A stretch of DNA of 7,729 bases, from positions 1-7,729 of the forward strand of contig CAITZN010000664.1 in NCBI GenBank assembly GCA_903896915.1. Reading direction: 5' to 3'. The notes under the pieces are model-generated. The model saw nothing but the letters and a program-made list of their open reading frames with translations. It ran no database searches and had not been told where the DNA came from. Below, piece after piece: positions 6,678-7,729 of this stretch. How positions within the stretch are numbered: the stretch's first letter is position 1; each line of letters starts with the position of its first letter. Source of the stretch: an uncultured bacterium (GTDB lineage Bacteria > Desulfobacterota > Desulfobulbia > Desulfobulbales > Desulfobulbaceae). The position numbers and the translations under genes were made by a program.

Positions 6678-7211
6678 ATGATTAATCAAGTTTTCGACCC
6701 GTTCCGCGACCGCTTAAGCCGGGACATCCGCAACGATCTTTCAGAATCGTTGCTCACCTGCCGCACGCAGCATCAGCTGACTGCAGCACAAGCTGTGGCG
6801 AACCACTACCTCGCAACCAATCCCGAGCCCTGCTATGTGGACTACATTAATGACCGGCTTGATTGTTATGCCCGGTTTCTGGCCTTAATTGCCGATGGAC
6901 CGGCCGACGTGGTCTGGCAGGGATTTGTTCTCTGGGATCTGGGATTATTTTTCGAAGTGCATGAAATCCTGGAGCAGGCCTGGATGCAGGCTTTCGGAGA
7001 CGAAAAAACCTTCCTCCAAGCCCTGATCCGGGCAGCAGGGTTCTACATTAAACGGGAATACGGCTTTGATGATGGCGCGGCCAAGATGGCGGCCAAGGCT
7101 GTGCCGGTGCTGGCAGCCAATGTCCATCGGTTGGCGGTCCATATTGATCCGGAACTGTTGCTTGCTGCCCTACGCAATACAACCGGAAAGCCGCCTCTCC
7201 TGCTGAGCTGA
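6678..7211 (+). CDS. DUF309 family protein
   Basis: The 177-residue, mostly helical soluble protein has the DUF309 core at about 83-142. This begins with LGLFFEVHEILEQAWM (88-103), giving the conserved E93-x-H95-E96 and E99-x-x-W102 pattern. It continues with GDEKTFLQALIRAAGFYIKR (107-126) and an alanine-rich helix (GAAKMAAKAVPVL). DUF309 is a helical family whose activity I do not know; the clustered Glu/His could bind a metal or ligand, but that is speculation. The N-terminal 80 residues are an extra helical region longer than in minimal family members. The start is the only in-frame ATG of the right length; no good Shine-Dalgarno precedes it, and an 8-bp palindrome CTTGCAAG (6666-6673) occupies that position, so it may be leaderless or poorly translated. 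It is divergent from the sbcDC cluster. No hairpin terminator follows it. Confidence 0.82.
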   Translation: MINQVFDPFRDRLSRDIRNDLSESLLTCRTQHQLTAAQAVANHYLATNPEPCYVDYINDRLDCYARFLALIADGPADVVWQGFVLWDLGLFFEVHEILEQAWMQAFGDEKTFLQALIRAAGFYIKREYGFDDGAAKMAAKAVPVLAANVHRLAVHIDPELLLAALRNTTGKPPLLLS

Positions 7212-7244
7212 AACATTTTTTAGGACTGCTGGCGCGCGGCAGGG

Positions 7245-7274
7245 TTGACGCCACTGCTTGTTTCCGGGTATGAT
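7245..7274 (+). promoter_or_regulatory. Sigma70-type promoter for tRNA-Arg
   Basis: The -35 box TTGACG (7245-7250) and -10 box TATGAT (7269-7274) each match the consensus in five of six positions and are 18 bp apart. Transcription would begin near 7281, giving a leader of about 80 nt before the tRNA. No other gene lies between, so the tRNA is the likely target. Confidence 0.75.
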
Positions 7275-7318
7275 GGCAACTCTTACGGCCTCAGTATTTA
7301 ATTCGACCGTCGTGAATC

Positions 7319-7332
7319 GCCCCTCCAGGGGC
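7319..7332 (+). other. GC-rich hairpin in the tRNA leader
   Basis: GCCCC and GGGGC pair around a 4-base loop (TCCA), followed by AACTTTT. It lies between the promoter at 7245-7274 and the tRNA. It may be a processing or folding element of the precursor RNA, or a weak attenuator; the T-run is too short and too distant for a good terminator. Confidence 0.4.
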
Positions 7333-7360
7333 AACTTTTCCCAACCACACATGCATCGTT

Positions 7361-7437
7361 GCGCTTGTAGCTCAGCTGGATAGAGCATCGGACTTCGAAT
7401 CCGAGGGTCGGGGGTTCGAATCCCTCCGGGCGTACCA
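7361..7437 (+). tRNA. tRNA-Arg (anticodon UCG, reads CGA/CGN)
   Basis: The 77-base cloverleaf folds cleanly. The acceptor stem is GCGCTTG with CGGGCGT, including G-U pairs at 1-72, 5-68 and 6-67. The D stem is GCTC/GAGC with an AGCTGGATA loop, and the anticodon stem is TCGGA/TCCGA around loop CTTCGAA, giving anticodon TCG. A 5-base variable loop (GGGTC) is followed by the T arm GGGGG-TTCGAAT-CCCTC, discriminator A and an encoded CCA end. C35 and G36 are the arginine identity bases. It has its own promoter upstream and a terminator 8 bases after the CCA, so it is a single-gene unit. The G1-U72 first pair is less usual than G-C. Confidence 0.97.
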
Positions 7438-7444
7438 AGTAGTC

Positions 7445-7479
7445 AAGGGTTTAGGAGTTTTTCCTAGACCCTTTTTTTT
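7445..7479 (+). terminator. Intrinsic terminator of tRNA-Arg
   Basis: AAGGGTTTAGGA (7445-7456) pairs with TCCTAGACCCTT (7462-7473) through 12 pairs with one G-U, around a 5-base loop. It runs directly into eight T residues (7472-7479). This is a textbook Rho-independent terminator for plus-strand transcription. Confidence 0.93.
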
Positions 7480-7563
7480 GTTCTCCGGTCGCCCTCCGGT
7501 CCGCGCTCGAGATTCCTTTTCCGAATAGGGTTTTTTCTGCCCTCGAATATTCCCCACCGGCCA

Positions 7564-7729
7564 CCGCCCTCGATCTAGAAGGGTATCACCCCGCTTTTAA
7601 CGTTGGTGCTGTATTCTATTTCGACGTAGGCATCGCTGGCCCGAGAGTGGTGTAGTCTCTGCTTTCAATCACCGCAATGTGTCCTCACGTGCGACAGGTG
7701 AGGTATTCGGATTGTCGTCTCAAACTTGA
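7564..7729 (-). pseudogene. Possible decayed reading-frame remnant, unidentified
   Basis: Read on the minus strand from the right edge, one frame is open from 7727 except for a single internal TGA near 7635. It ends in a tail containing SDAYVEIEYSTNVKSGVIPF before a TAG near 7569. A second frame carries IAVIESRDYTTLGPAM across the same region, so a frameshifted gene end is imaginable. No start codon with a ribosome site is visible, I do not recognise the protein, and the stretch is too short to exclude chance. Confidence 0.15.

Noticed and set aside
7372..7557. Minus-strand open frame of 61 codons ending RRDSNPRPSDSKSDALSS
   Set aside because: It is the antisense translation of tRNA-Arg and its terminator; this peptide is a well-known false gene product seen opposite tRNA genes.
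1..7729. CRISPR array, insertion sequence or prophage
   Set aside because: No regularly spaced repeats, no transposase or integrase domain and no terminal inverted repeats were seen.

Overview
The window looks like ordinary chromosome from a GC-rich Gram-negative bacterium, most likely a sulfate-reducer-type deltaproteobacterium (Desulfobacterota, perhaps near Desulfobulbales). The reasons are a helix-turn-helix protein with a C-terminal 'two-CW' cysteine module, a family I know mainly from deltaproteobacteria, together with a classical membrane DgkA, SbcCD and DUF309/DUF1737 proteins. The lineage is an inference from remembered family distributions; no search was run.

Layout. On the minus strand at the left edge lie the N-terminal 86 codons of mnmA (tRNA 2-thiouridylase, cut by the window edge). 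A small XRE-type two-CW regulator sits 51 nt upstream of it on the same strand and probably shares its transcript. A 249-bp divergent intergenic region (682-930) separates this pair from dgkA (plus strand, 931-1302) and holds several inverted repeats. dgkA converges on a minus-strand cluster that is transcribed right to left: a DUF1737 small protein (6561-6361), then sbcD (6345-5116), then sbcC (5109-1438), with gaps of 15 and 6 nt. This has the spacing of an operon. A 116-bp divergent region (6562-6677) with two abutting perfect palindromes separates that cluster from a plus-strand DUF309 gene (6678-7211). Next come a good sigma70-type promoter, a leader of about 80 nt, tRNA-Arg(UCG) with encoded CCA, and a strong intrinsic terminator. 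The last 250 bases (7480-7729) hold no convincing gene; a short broken reading frame there may be a gene remnant.

How the genes work together. SbcC (SMC-like ATPase with zinc hook) and SbcD (Mn-dependent nuclease) form one complex that opens and degrades hairpin and protein-blocked DNA ends, and the DUF1737 protein is probably co-expressed with them. MnmA and tRNA-Arg belong to translation, and DgkA recycles diacylglycerol in the inner membrane. I see no mobile element, CRISPR array or clear defence island. The window is mostly housekeeping, and its less explained parts are the small regulator, the palindromic intergenic regions, the DUF proteins and one unusual residue in DgkA.
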